The translations under genes were made by a program, and so were the position numbers. DNA of 64,000 bases from Aplectana chamaeleonis (taxonomy: Eukaryota > Nematoda > Chromadorea > Rhabditida > Cosmocercidae). Every line of letters begins with the position of its first letter. Positions within the stretch are counted from its first letter, which is position 1. This document shows positions 43,676 to 55,058 of the stretch, one piece after another. The notes under the pieces are model-generated. The model saw only the letters and a program-made list of their open reading frames with translations, had not been told where the DNA came from and ran no database searches. The stretch is taken from contig JAPDOI010000446.1 of the NCBI GenBank assembly GCA_029168955.1, positions 62,001 to 126,000 on the forward strand, written 5' to 3'.

Positions 43676-44234
43676 TCTCGCTGCCTCTGACCTCAGACCT
43701 GGCATGCGAAGGACAACGGGAACGTGGTATTTCCACAGCTTTTTATTTTTTAACTTCACTGGGGAACACTGAAGCTGAAAATAGAAAACTGAGGATGTTC
43801 CTGTGATCAAACTCAATGATTTCTTGTTCAATTTTTTTCAATTTTTAAAATTTTCCTCAGTCGTTACATGATCCGTATAATTTTGTGAAGGAAGCTGGGT
43901 GCAGCTAAAGTCTATCCGAATGCGACTGTCCGCTCACGCGGTCGGCGAGCGTGTCGAGCGGCCGTCACTAGGGCATTTTTCGAACGAACCTACCCACAAC
44001 TGAGATAAAGCTGACTGGGATACTGTTCACTATTTGTCTGATATTCCTGCTAATCGTTTCACAGTCCCAAAAAATACCTTTGCAACCGCCAATCAACACT
44101 CACGCCGACCGCGTGGGCGAACAGTCTCATTCGGACTGACTTCACGTAGCATGTGTGGAAGCCAGAAAACGTCAGGTCAGACTAAGTCCATATTTCTGGT
44201 TTTTCTTTTGGAGAATCTGGCTTCAGAGTGTTGA

Positions 44235-44582
44235 TTACACGCCACCATAAAAATTCTGATGCTCTGTCGTAGACCTCAAGCATGCCTCAAGCGATGCTTT
44301 AGTTAAGCACCTCCAATTAAGGGCTTCTTGACAACCTTCGCATACGAGCATGCGCGTCGCCCTTCCTACCTTGGTTACTTCACTTGGAAAGTTGGAGCTC
44401 TTCAGTGATTGAGATCGTGTGATAGGAGCTTTTGTTTCGAACGCACGTAGGAGCGGAAAGTAAGGTGTGTCCATGGTATGCATTACGCCAAATCGAGACG
44501 CATCGGTTGCACCTGCAGACATAGCTAACATCCACCATGGCTTTTCCAAGTGACTTCTTAAATTTAATTTTCTTCTGTACAT
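44235..44582 (-). other. Unrecognised open frame inside X3
   Basis: 115 codons with ordinary amino acid composition, ending in LVCEGCQEALNWRC and a Glu/His-containing tail. The two Cys in CEGC and later Cys could suggest a zinc-binding edge, but I cannot name a family. It may be a remnant of a transposon-encoded protein. Confidence 0.25.
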
Positions 44583-45479
44583 TTCATTGTTTAATTTTCT
44601 TATGTTGTCTTTTACTGTGGTTTTAATAATCTTGATCCTTTCGTGGGCCTATAACGCTTCGATGTCGCTTGAGCTTTTGGCTCTAATTTTGAATATCTTT
44701 TCCAAGACATAATTTTGACTTTCGTGGGTAATTCAATTTCCTATTTTGCTTGATTTTGGATTCGATTTCTGATTTTGGATTCGATTCAATACAAACTATG
44801 TATTTTCGGCTGTTTTCCGGCTTCACAAAAGGCGAGAGTCAGGGCCATCGAACCCGAAAATAATAATCAATGAAACCTTTTTTCCGTGATAATAACTCCG
44901 ATGAGTAGGCAAGAAAGAAAAATTAGGTGAATCAGTTGCCATGTATTACTCTCGTTGAATCTCGTTGAATTAGGTGGATACTACAAATAGAAACTGCTGC
45001 CATCAACTGTTTTTGAAAATTTTAAACCTAAGCCGCGCCCAAAATCTCATAAAAATCTCACAGCAAGTCTGGAAGCGTTTCAACGAAAATGGCGTTCACC
45101 CAAAAAACTATTTCCCGAAGCAGAACTTCAAAATTGGAGGCTCAAATGCTTCAACAACCTTAAACTGTGAGGAAACCACGTGAAATGAATATTATTAATG
45201 AATCACAGTATACTACAACACCAGAATGATTCAACAAGAGAGAAATGAACAAGTCAAATGAGAAAGAAGTGAAGTCTGTCGAACTGATCAAGAGAGTGCG
45301 GCTGGGTGGTGGAGGGGTCGGGGGGAACCTGATCGATACGGAAAATGCTCTACATTGCATTTCTATCACTGTCACAGCTGATAATGTCCTATGGGAAGAA
45401 GTCAGACTGTTTTCTCGCCGCGCGTGGTAGCCCCAGAGGGAAGTTCGGAATATATGACCCCGGAGAGTATATTTGTACA

Positions 45480-46290
45480 CCAGAAAATATTTCGAAAATT
45501 TCTCGAAAGATTTTGAAATCGCTTCCCTTTGTTTCCGTTCGTTTTAAACTTTGTCGAACGATTCTTTTCGAAATTTTGTTCGTTCGAAACTTCGTCGAAC
45601 AAAATTTCTTCAATTTTCGTTCGTTCAAAATCAAAATTTTCTATTTTTTTCCAAAATTCTTTCGATTTTCAGATCGCTCCTTGAACCCTAGGGTACGCTG
45701 TTTCGTCATTCTTGGAACGAGTTGTCGTGGGCATGAGCGAACAACTCGTCGGCTCAAATAGTTATGTCTGGGACCGGAGATATGAAGCCTTTTTCGTTCG
45801 TCCGGGAGGAGCAAGCAGTGGAGCCATCGGTCACGGCAAAATATAGCACTGATTAGGAGACTTCGACAGGATAGGCACGATAAGCACCACTTCGAAGTGC
45901 TTGAAATGAGGGAGAAAGGCTTCACATGCTCGCGACTGGAGTAGAAATCGAACAAGTGTGAGACAGTCATTCGCTAAAAGATCCAAAAAAAAATTCGGGG
46001 TCTTCAAAGAAATCCTAAACTTCGAATGAAATTTGAAAAAATTTCGAACGAGTTTCGAAAACAATCAAAATTTTGATTAGTTTCAAAAAACTGTTCGTTT
46101 GACCTCCGAAATTCCGAAAGGTTTTCGAATTTCGTTCGTTCGAAATTTTTCGAACAAATTTTTTCAAAATTCACATTCGTTCGGACTTTCGTCGAAAGAC
46201 TTTTTTTCGATTTTTGTTCGTTCAATTTTTTTCGAACGATTTTTTTTATTTCCCGTTCGTTCGAAAAATTTTCCAAGGATTTTTTCCTGT
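45480..46290. repeat. TTCGTTCGAA-rich repeats around R1d
   Basis: Two blocks (about 45,480-45,660 and 46,000-46,290) are made of variants of 'cgttcgttcgaaattttt' and 'gtcgaacgattttt'. Each has several copies of the palindrome TTCGAA. Between them sits interspersed repeat R1, copy d (45,757-45,925, inverse orientation). Inside X3, non-coding. Confidence 0.6.
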
Positions 46291-47059
46291 TTTTCATCAG
46301 GTACCGCAGTATGTCCGACTTCGACTTCGAACTTCATTAACATGACCTTTGTTTTGATGGGAAAAATTTAGAAAGACTCGGGAATGATACCATGTAAAAT
46401 TACAGCTTCCATAAAATTTTCTATGGTTTTTTCTCTTAACTTCTATGCAGTGTCGTTCTCGAAGCCGAATCCCGGGCCGCATTAGCGGACAACGGCTGTT
46501 GCATCACACAATAGGAATGTGGTCGTGCTGCGACCACTTGGTACCGGCAGATTCACCTTTCTCCCTGCACGATTGTCATCGTGTCGCGTGATCCAACAGC
46601 CGTAATCAGGTATTGCGGACCGCAACAGGGCTCCGAGAAAGACGGTATTGCATGTCGGCTTCACAGGGTTTCTTTTTTCACAAGTTAACAAAAGCAATTG
46701 ATGGGAAAATTGTAAATTTGAATTATGTTTAGCTGTTCTTTGCGCTAGCGACATGGTCAAGATAAGTATAAGAAAAGTTATTAAACTCTGGACACAATAC
46801 TGGTAAAAAAACGTTTCTAACTTAATTATCCCAACGATGTTTTCAAATCTATGGTAGTGGCTTCTGAAGACTTCTCTGAGCCGAGTTAATGAGTTTCTCC
46901 ATTGGAAGAAAAGGTGAGGGTACACAACAGGAAAATTCTAGGGTGATCAGGGAAAGTGTTTCAACTTTTACATTTACAACGTCGCAGAACGTCACGTCCC
47001 CCGCGGTATGGCGCCATAATTCCCGATGCTTTGTACACACTGTCAAAATGTGCCAACCG

Positions 47060-47665
47060 CTATCGCAAACTTTATTGTGTGCTAGGCGGTTGCGTATTGA
47101 TTGCGTGGCCTTGCGCACCGACCGCGCGAAATGACAAACCGACCTCACTCACCACTTTGTCTTCATACTGAACGCGGACGATTGCGTACTGACCGCGAAC
47201 ACTTGCCTACCGAACGCGCAAACTGACAAACTGACCTCACTCACCAGTTTGCTTGCGTACTGAACGCGGGCGATTGCGTACTGAACGCCAACAATTTCGT
47301 ACCGACCTCGTAAACTGACAGAACGACATCACCGACCAGTTTTCTAGCGTGCTGATAGCGGGTGGTTGCGTACTGAACGCGAGCACTTGTGTACTGACTG
47401 CGTGTGCTAACGTACCGACCGCAGCGAAAGTTATGTTTCGTACTGACCGCGCGCAAAGATGACTGCGTGCGGTCAGTACGCCTCAATGGAAATTCGCTAG
47501 CGGTTGGTACGAAGCTCAGCGTATCGACCGCGTGCACTATTTCGTTTGCGCGGTCAGTACGCAAATGCCCGCGTTCGGTACGGAAAACATTTTTTTGCAC
47601 GCGGTCAGTACGATAGTGGCACGCGGTCGGTACGAGACGCGATTTTCCGCCCGCGGTCGGTCCAC
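47060..47665. repeat. Right subterminal repeat field of X3
   Basis: Many copies of GTACTGACCGCG/GCGGTCAGTACG in both orientations, spaced 15-45 bp. There is also a roughly 115-bp direct duplication containing 'gacctcactcacca' near 47,138 and 47,233. Mirrors the tandem array at the left end. Confidence 0.82.
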
Positions 47666-47680
47666 CCCATTGTATGAGCA

Positions 47681-48572
47681 GCTTTGGAAAGCGAGCAGCA
47701 GGCAAACGGTCTCCATCCCACACGACATCCGGATGAGCGCTGTGCTCGGATGGGTCCGTCGTGAGAACGGACACTGACGACTTGGCTGCAGAGATACTTA
47801 GCATCTTGCGGTCGAAAAAGCTCTTCAGTGTGATCAGGTACTCGTTGATCTTATTGGCGGCCACCTGTAAGTCCCGATCTTGACACATGATTGTTATGTC
47901 ATCGGCATACGCGACGACCTTGATGTCCTGTGGAGGCTCAGGCATATCTTCGAGGTACAGATTGAAGAGGGCTGGCGATAGAACTCCGCCCTGAGGGACT
48001 CCAGCTGCCATAGGAATACTGTTGGAGACATGGTTCTGAAACATGACTCTTGCCCGCCGACCTTTAATAAAGGCCGATATCCAGCGCTTCTGCCAAGATG
48101 GTATTGACGACTCCAGAATGTTGCTTGACAGGACTCCAAGGTTAACCGTATCAAATGCCTTGGTGAGATCCAACGCAACAGCTACAGTTCTCAATGGCTT
48201 GTTAAAGTTGAACCCGTCGATAGCATAGCTGGTAATTTCTAGCAACGCCGTAGTTGTGGAATGTAGCCTACTGAACCCATGTTGAAACAACTGCTTCTCG
48301 TTGTGCTCCGCTAGATCCTTGACAATGAGCTTTTCGGCCACCTTGGCGAAAGGTGACATCAAGCTAATGGGACGATATCCCTTTACTGATGACTGAGGTT
48401 TGCCAGGCTTGGGCAACGGGATGACGTTGGCTGTCTTCCAGTTTTGCGGAATAGTGCAAGAGCTAAACGAAGTGTTAATCATATCAACGATGAGCGGAAG
48501 GATCTCAGTCGGGAGTTTCTTCAGTACAGCAGGACAAATGCCGTCCGGACCGACAGCTTTGGAGTTCCGCAT
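47681..48572 (-). pseudogene. LINE A3 reverse transcriptase core
   Basis: RT of A3 with NSKAVGPDGI, GYRPISLMSPFAKVAEKLI, ALDLTKAFDTVNLG (motif A), GVPQGGVLSPALFNLYLED (motif B) and AYADDITIM (motif C), continuing through SAAKSSVSV to FPKLL where X3 interrupts. Unlike A1, the A-run near 47,815 is full length, so this frame stays open. A frameshift at its N-terminal side (near 48,560) separates it from the linker at 48,505-49,362. Confidence 0.88.
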
Positions 48573-50253
48573 GTCGCTTTATAATCTTCTCTACTTGCGC
48601 CACAGTGAACGCATCGGCCGTGCTCATGAGCGGGAGGCGGCACAGCTCTCTTACTGTCACTCTATTTTGCGGACCTCGCCTTGTACTCGTGACCAAGAAA
48701 CTTTTACCGAGAGAGTAGGCGGGTTCCTTTCCTGACTTGAAAACGTTATTACCGAACTCAATAGTGGAGATGGTGGCTGGCGAGCTCTTTCCCGATAGTT
48801 TCCGAAGCACCTTCCAAGTAGCTCCACTGTCCGTCTTGAAATTCAACTGTTCTGTGAATTTTTCCCACTGTTCTTTCTTGTGCTGGTCGAGATCTTTTCT
48901 GATCTCACCATCCAGCGGAGCGACGACAGGGTCTAGATGGTCAACTGCTCTTCTGGCATCTCTAGTCCTGATTTTCTGAAGAATTTCTCTGGTGACGTTT
49001 GGATAGAACGTCTTAACTCGGCCAACATGGATAGCCGCCTTCATGGCCCTGCGAATTGCATCAGATAAGTGATGCTCCTTCTGGTGCACATTGCCGTTCC
49101 ACGGGTAATCAGCCGCTAGGCGTAGCGCAACCTCACTGAACAGGCACCAGTCTGCTTGGCCTAAATTGAGATAAGAACGTTGACGAACACCAGAATAAGG
49201 AGCAAGAGAATTTGAGAGATCGATGTGCACAAAGACGGGAACATGATCACTAGACAATGTTGTTGAGGTAGACCATGAGCAAACGTTGGAAAGGTTGGAA
49301 GAGACAAGAGTTGTCTGGGCTAGAAGATCGACCGTTGGCAGGGAGACGAGTGGGCTGATCATCGTTTAAGATGACCAGGTCGCACTCCTCAGACCATTCT
49401 TCGACTTCTTCTCCTCTAGCATCAGAACCAAGTGACGAGCAGAAGGTGTGGGCATTAAAGTCGCCCGCGAAAACAACTGATGATGAGAGGGAATAATCGT
49501 TGAGTTGTTTGAGAAGAGGAATGGGATTGTAGGAGGAGGGGCATGAGGTGGTAGGGGGAATATATATGTTGAAAAGAGAAAGGGGTGTTTTAAGAGGGAG
49601 ATGGATTGGAAGGTACTCGAGAGTACCATCCGTGGGGGTGTTTGGTATGAGGTGGGAGGGGAGAGAGGATAAAACAAAGGTTGAAACTCCTCCGCCAAGA
49701 GCTGACCTTGGAGCATGGAAGGCAGTGTAGCCCGGGATATTAGGATGAGGATAGGTAGGGGATGGAGAGAGCTTGGTTTCTTGAACCATGATCACGTCTG
49801 GATGGTAAGTACGTGCGAAGAGAGAGAGCTCAAAAAGTTTAGTACGAAGGCCGTTGAGATTGATATGTACAATGGAAAGGGGGCGATTTGAGGAGGAGGA
49901 ATCAGAGTTGGTAGGTGAAGAGCATAAAACACAGCGAAAAGCAGAGTTATAATGTCTCACAGAACTGAGACACGAACAGGAGAGATGCACCCACCTTTGG
50001 CATCCGAAGCACTGGACGCTGGTATGTCTCCTGGTAACATCCTTGCCGCACGTGGCGCATAGGTACTTCTGAGCGGGTCCAGGATTCCTCTCCACGCCGG
50101 CCCTTTGCAGGAGAATCCGAAGGAGAGCTGCGGCCGGCCAGCACCTCTCCCATGACAAAAACCCGCTTCGCGGAGGGGGTGACGTCGGTTTGCATAGAGG
50201 TGATCTTCTTTCCTCCACACTGCCACGGCGTGAACGTACGACATCTCGGCAGC
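48505..50253 (-). pseudogene. LINE A3 2A-PHD-endonuclease and linker
   Basis: Two frames. At 49,250-50,253: AALLRILLQRAGVERNPGP (2A-like; codons at 50,075-50,101), a PHD finger (CATCGKDV...CFGCQRWVHLSC...CVLC), then the endonuclease with HINLNGLRTKL, VQETKLS, GGGVSTFVL, LFNIYIPPT and VFAGDFNAH. At 48,505-49,362: the SDHVPVFVHI endonuclease end and a long basic linker to RT. In this copy the ATG used by the 2A frame would lie in A2 flank, not in A3 itself. Confidence 0.85.
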
Positions 50254-50336
50254 TTTTCAACATCTATATTCCCCCTACCACCTCATGACCTTCATCCTAT
50301 GACCCTATTCCACTTCTTAAGCAGCTGAGCGACTAT

Positions 50337-50783
50337 TTGAGATTATTCGCTATATTGATTAAGGGGTTCCCGGGTAGAGCGTAAATGACGTAGAAATTGA
50401 GAAAAACGCGCAAGAAGTACACGAAATCCTTAAGTATCACCCCGCCTCTTAAGTGTCACAGGAAATGTTTGTTGTGACAATGAAATCTTTTGCGGACCCG
50501 TCCTTCGCAATTCTCTACTCTCTACTGCTCCGTTCTTTCGTTAAGGCCCTAACTAATCCTACTTTGCATAAAATATTCTTCTATTTTCGATCGACCCAAA
50601 TTTCCACCGGTGACAACCACCATGAACATGTTCATTCACCCGGACAACTAGTACATCTTATAGAATGATGTCACTCAAATACGACGTTTTAATGCGTTTC
50701 TCGCCGTTTCTTCGTAATATTGGCAACACTTGGAGGCCAACGCATTGTTTTATGTGAAAAACTCGGGGACGAAAATCATCGTG
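50337..50783. other. No gene recognised
   Basis: Sequence between the end of the A2 match and the start of A4. It starts where A2 stops matching the family. No TIR, tail or coding motif is visible. Confidence 0.45.
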
Positions 50784-50790
50784 AACACTG

Positions 50791-51316
50791 CCTTTAAAAC
50801 ACCCCTTTCTCTTTTCAACATATATATTCCTCCCACTACCTCATGCCCCCCATCCTACGATCCTATTCCACTACTTAAGCAGCTAAACGACTGCTCCCTC
50901 CCATCTTCGGTTGTCTTCGCGGGCGATTTTAATGCTCACACCTTTTCTTCATCACTTGATTCTGACGCTAGAAGAAATGACGTCGAAGAATGGGCAGGGG
51001 AGTGTGACCTGGTCATCTTAAACGATGATCAGCCCAATCGCCTCCCTACCAACGGCCGATCTTCCAACCCAGACATATCTCTTGTCTCGTCCAACCTCTC
51101 TAGCTCTTGCTCATGGTCCACCTCAACCACTTTGCCAAGTGACCATGTCCTTGTCTTTATCCATATCGATCTCTCCAACTCTCTCGCTCCCTATTCTGGT
51201 GTTCGTCAACGTTCATCTTAATTTAAGCCGAGCAGACTGGAGCCTGTTCAGTGAAGTTGCGCTTCGCCTGTCGGCAAATTACCCGTGGAGTGGCGACGTG
51301 CACCATAAAGAGTGTC
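50791..51316 (+). pseudogene. LINE A4 endonuclease segment
   Basis: KTPLSLFNIYIPPTTS, SSVVFAGDFNAHTF, DLVILNDDQPNRLP and LPSDHVLVFIHIDLSN, the middle and end of the family A endonuclease. It lacks the 2A/PHD start. Ends at the LINE C insertion. Confidence 0.82.

Positions 51317-51317
<1 letters not shown>

Positions 51318-51369
<52 letters not shown>
51318..51369 (+). repeat. (TTA)n microsatellite, tail of LINE C
   Basis: About 17 perfect TTA units. On the minus strand this is (TAA)n at the 3' end of LINE C, the expected place for a LINE tail microsatellite. Confidence 0.9.
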
Positions 51370-51371
<2 letters not shown>

Positions 51372-52153
51372 ACGTCCAAAGGACGCGCACCATAAAAAAC
51401 AGAGCACAAACCGAAAACAGAAATGAAGAGATTCATGTGCCTCACGGTAGCAGATCAGATATGGGTGGCTTTTTGTCATAAACCACTCATAAGGTTAGTG
51501 CAGCGCATAGAGTGGGGGAGTATATAGGCGGCAGTGTCTGGCCCAGCAGCCACGTTGACTCATATAAAGCTGAGACTCCTGAGTGTGCAAATATACAGAT
51601 GCCCGCATCAGCCGGCAATGATGCCCTTAGTCATGTCAGACAATATCGGGCTTACCGGAACTTCGAAACACGAGTATACCGACAGCCCTCGTGGGACCGG
51701 CAAGCTAGACATAAGTACAAGCCACCGCAGAAAAGTAACAGCCAGGAGAGTGAATCGAGGCAATCGAGAAAGCAACTGCAAATGAAGGCAAGAAAACCAA
51801 TGAGAAGATAGGCTCATATAACTAATCACTAACCAAATGATGTGTGATCACGGTATAATGAAACGGAGATCGGGCCGTGAGTCCGACGGGGAGCGGGGAG
51901 GGGGGGGGGAAGGAAAAAACTTCAGCACATGTTTTTCTGTGCGAAAAAAGTAGTGCTAACCCATAGCAGTGGCGAAAAACAAAAGGTGCCTTGCAGATAA
52001 CATGACTGGGTCAAACAGCAAGACAGGAAGAGGTATCATGAGGAGCTATTATCAAGGAATCACCGAATGTCAAGCAAGCCAACAATTTGAGATCATTTTC
52101 AAGTCTGAGGCACAATATTTCGGTTTTAAATCATTCAGGCAGACTAGAAATCG

Positions 52154-52966
52154 TTACTCAGCATCGCTGAGACCAATAACCTCGAGGAGATCGAGTTTAT
52201 ACAGTTCTTTCTTGAACGCCTTTGCAGAATCAGTCTCAGCCATAAATATTGAGATTGGGAGCTTGTTCAGCCATCGAGAAGTTCTATAAAAGAAAGAGTT
52301 GTAGGCTAAAGTGGAGCGAAAGTTCCCACCTTTTGGATAGATATTTATGGAAGGGCGTCGAGAGTTAATCGGTCTGTAATACCAGTAGTCTGAAAATGAC
52401 ATGCGTAGCTTTACACGCATTATTTTGAAAGCCATTGTGAGATCCAAGCACACTCGTCTGTAAAGTAGTTTTTAAACCAAATTCTCTCAGTCGTCTTCTA
52501 TAAGGTGGTAAACTATTGGGGTATTCGGGATCTGGGAATACCCTATAGTACAACAGTCTAGTAAAAATCCTTTGAACCCGCTCTAACTTTTCGATGTTTT
52601 TCTTTGTAGAGGGGCTCCATACCTGCGATACTCTGTTTGAGGTAAAATATAGGTTTTGTACAATCTAAGCCATATTTCAAGCTCAGACGAACGAACATTT
52701 CTAAATAAGGCATGTACTGTTCGCATGCATTTCACCACTACATTATCGATGTGATTGTCCCATTTCAGCGCTTTGCACATCCAAACTCCCAGGTCGCGCA
52801 CTCCATTTTCTCGTTTGATGTCTAGCGTATTTACGCTCGGAAGGGATGCTTGACCAATTGAAATAGCATGGGACTTTTGGATGTTGAGTTTCAATCCCCA
52901 TTGGTCTTACCACATTGACATGCGAGCAACTGATTCGGAAAGTCGAGATTCAGCATTGCTGGTAGT
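52154..52966 (-). pseudogene. LINE C RT thumb and C-terminus
   Basis: Starts next to the BEL element with TSNAESRLSESVARMSMW, a stop (TAA), then DQWGLKLNIQKSH, RDLGVWMCKALKWDNHI, LYKTYILPQTEY, and the C-terminal domain to about 52,154 (YRTSRWLNKLPISIF). Frameshifts near 52,600 and 52,450. Confidence 0.8.
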
Positions 52967-52971
52967 GGTGT

Positions 52972-53538
52972 TGTCTCGTCGTTCTGACCGACGACCGACA
53001 TCGACAAGAGAAAATGAGAGAATGATATCATTTCGAACATTGTTGATAAACAACACAGGGTAGCTGTGAGCTATATAAACACCACAGCTGAGTGAGGTCG
53101 ACTTCTTCAGCTGCTTCCCTGACGAGCTTCGGTACTCGTCACCACTCAAGCTCCTGGTCAACTATCAGTTATCGCTCGTGGCCACCTATCGCTCATCGCT
53201 CCTGGCCACCTATCGCTCAACGCTCGTGGACAACTATCACTGGTGCTCCTGGTCATCTATCACTAGTGCTCCCGGTCATCTATCACTAGTGCTTGTGGTC
53301 AACTATCACTTATTGCTCGTGGTTCACTATCTCTAGTGCTCGTGGCTATATTGGTGGCCCGTTCTGGTATACTGCTCGAGACGAAGCCTATCTCTGAGGA
53401 TCACAGTTCGGTGAGACCTCTCTCAATCATTGTTTTCTGTTAGCGCATACTCGGCAACAGGCCGGATCAGCGTCGGTGACTGTCAAAAGAAACCACTGAA
53501 CCACCAACAACCCCACCCCTACGGTTGCCGTTCGCTTA
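52972..53538 (+). repeat. 5' LTR of BEL element
   Basis: Starts TGTCTCGTCGTTCTGACCG and ends GCCGTTCGCTTA. From about 53,150 to 53,340 it is built from imperfect repeats of 'ctcgtggccacctatcg' and 'ctcctggtcatctatcac' types. A TATATAAA promoter-like box lies at 53,072-53,079. Identical in length to the 3' LTR. Confidence 0.93.
53073..53078 (+). promoter_or_regulatory. LTR TATA box
   Basis: TATAAA preceded by GCTA, placed as a core promoter would be inside the LTR. It is kept in the 3' LTR as well. Confidence 0.6.
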
Positions 53539-53556
53539 TGGTACATCGGCCTACAG
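53539..53556 (+). promoter_or_regulatory. Putative primer-binding site
   Basis: TGGTACATCGGCCTACAG begins immediately after the 5' LTR. TGG complementary to a tRNA CCA end is standard for LTR elements. The matching tRNA was not identified. Confidence 0.5.
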
Positions 53557-53602
53557 AAACAAAAGAAGAGTCAGCAGCACGTCGCTAAACTTCCCGAGCA
53601 CA

Positions 53603-55058
53603 ATGGCGATGCTGATGCGATCGATGAAAACAAAACTCACAAAGGCGTCGACCGCACTAGAGCAACAATTGGAAGAACCCAACGACGGAAGAACCGATCT
53701 TGGGCAGTGGATACACCGGATCAAAGGAAGCAAGCGTTTGCTCGAGGATGCGATTGAGTCACTAGCGATAATGTTTGACAATCTGGATGAGGACCAACAG
53801 GAATCCGAAGCGAGGGATTGTGAGAACAGAATAGAAGATGCGTGGTCACAAGTAGCTGCAGCTAATGAATTCTTGAACAACTTGAAAGCGCGAAGTGCTC
53901 AAGACCAAGAACAAAGCACACCGCAGCCAACTGGCATCCTCACCACGATGTTCCAGACAGATATTAGACCACCAAAGACCCCAACATTCACGGGAAAAGT
54001 CCAAGAATGGGATCGTTTTTGGAGTATCTTCAAATCTATGGTTCACGATCAGCCCATTTCAGCGGTAGCCAAGTATGGGCATTTACTCAATAGTCTCGAA
54101 GGAGAACCCAAAATTGGAGCTGAAAGATTTCCCTTCACGGAAGACCACTATGAGCTAGTCATAAACTGGCTACTGAAGAAGTATTCAAGGAAAGATCTTG
54201 CCGTGGAGGAGTTATTCAAACACCTGGAGGAACTCAAGGCCAATGATGACTCCATTCCAGCACAAAGGAAGCTGCTCAATGAAGCATCTACGACATTGGC
54301 ACAGCTAGCACACAAAGGTCAAAACATTGATCACAGATGGCTATTGACCACACTATTCAGGAAGTTCAATGCAACTATCCAGAGGAAAGCCCTGATCCAA
54401 CGAAGCAAGCTTTCCACAATCAATGATTGGACTTGGGATAGACTAAACGAGGACCTGGAAGCGATCATAAGCACTGAAGAGGAAATAGCGAGATTACAGT
54501 CAATCATCAATAATACGTCAACGAATGATAGGAATTATCCGGCACAACGCGACAGGACAAATCCATCATTCAGAATTCAGAACACAACACCGACGTCGTG
54601 CATCTACTGCAGGAGGAACAATCACAATTCTGAAGATTGCAGGACGGTTAGACGAGCCGATAGATTGTCACACTTGGCCAATAACAGACTGTGCATAAAT
54701 TGCGGACGAGCAAACCACGTCGCAAGAGATTGCAACTGCAGAGGATGCGTGGCCTGTGGAAGGAGGCATCACACTTCGGCATGCATGGAGACCAGTCCTA
54801 ACAGAGGATTTTCATCACCGGTCGAGCAACAGGCCCACAGAAGGCCATCCACACAAACTCTACAAACCATCCATCAGCATGGTAACAGAGAAGTCAGAAG
54901 AGAAGAGGCACCCAGGAACACGAATTCCAACAGCCAAACTCGGAGACACCAACCCCAAAGTAGGTCGATCAACAGCATCAACTACACTGAACAGCTCACC
55001 AAGGTGGAGGAGTCCCAAGACGTGTCACAAGAAACACACATGGTCAATAGTATAGCTT
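53603..55058 (+). CDS. BEL/Pao Gag (DUF1759-type) with zinc knuckles
   Basis: Capsid-type protein starting at ATG 53,603 (MAMLMRSMKTK). The central part (PPKTPTFTGKVQEWDRFWSIFKSMV, DLAVEELFKHLEEL) is the BEL gag core known as DUF1759. Near the C-terminus are three Cys/His motifs: CIYCRRNNHNSEDC, CINCGRANHVARDC and a CRGCVACGRRHHTSAC cluster. The frame is intact to 55,058, where TIR element X2 has inserted; it then continues at 55,783 (with one TT copy) directly into the protease. Gag packages RNA in virus-like particles. Confidence 0.9.

Larger units (their letters stand above)
43191..47678. mobile_element. TIR element X3 (CTCAGAYA group)
   Basis: A 4,488-bp insertion in LINE A3. Ends: CTCAGACAATGGGGTGGACC at the left, CTCATACAATGGGGTGGACC as the reverse complement of the right; the match extends over about 28 bp with few mismatches. 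The TSD is CA (43,189-43,190 and 47,679-47,680). Taking out the element and one CA restores the A3 RT frame (LPAARFPKLL joined to GLVLDPSLK). Both subterminal regions are packed with GCGGTCNGTACG-like repeats. The interior has no recognised transposase. Confidence 0.82.
42318..50253 (-). mobile_element. LINE family A, copy A3 (hosts X3)
   Basis: Full-length family A LINE in LINE A2. Without X3 (43,191-47,678 plus 2 bp) it is about 3.45 kb, like A1, and it is nearly identical to A1 over its length. The 5' end GCTGCCGAGATG lies at 50,253 and the (GAA)n-like tail at 42,318. Order: 2A-like motif, PHD, endonuclease, RT, C-terminal CCHC. Confidence 0.9.
41631..50336 (+). mobile_element. LINE family A, copy A2 (hosts A3)
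   Basis: Starts GCTGCCGAGATGTCGTACG at 41,631, the common family A 5' end. It is interrupted at 42,317/50,254 by LINE A3, with the 12-bp TSD TTTTCAACATCT at 42,306-42,317 and 50,254-50,265. It resumes at 50,266 (IYIPP block of the endonuclease) and the match ends near 50,336, so its 3' two thirds are missing here. It is clearly diverged from A1/A3. Confidence 0.82.

Noticed and set aside
43291..43680. CRISPR-like regular repeat array
   Set aside because: Units are contiguous with no unique spacers, lie at the end of a TIR element, and the genome is eukaryotic.
43186..47680. A 5-bp GAGCA target duplication for X3, which would suggest a Transib-type element
   Set aside because: Treating CTCA/TGAG as part of the TIR gives a 2-bp CA duplication, better TIR pairing and agreement with X1 and X2; the 5-bp reading overlaps the TIR by coincidence.
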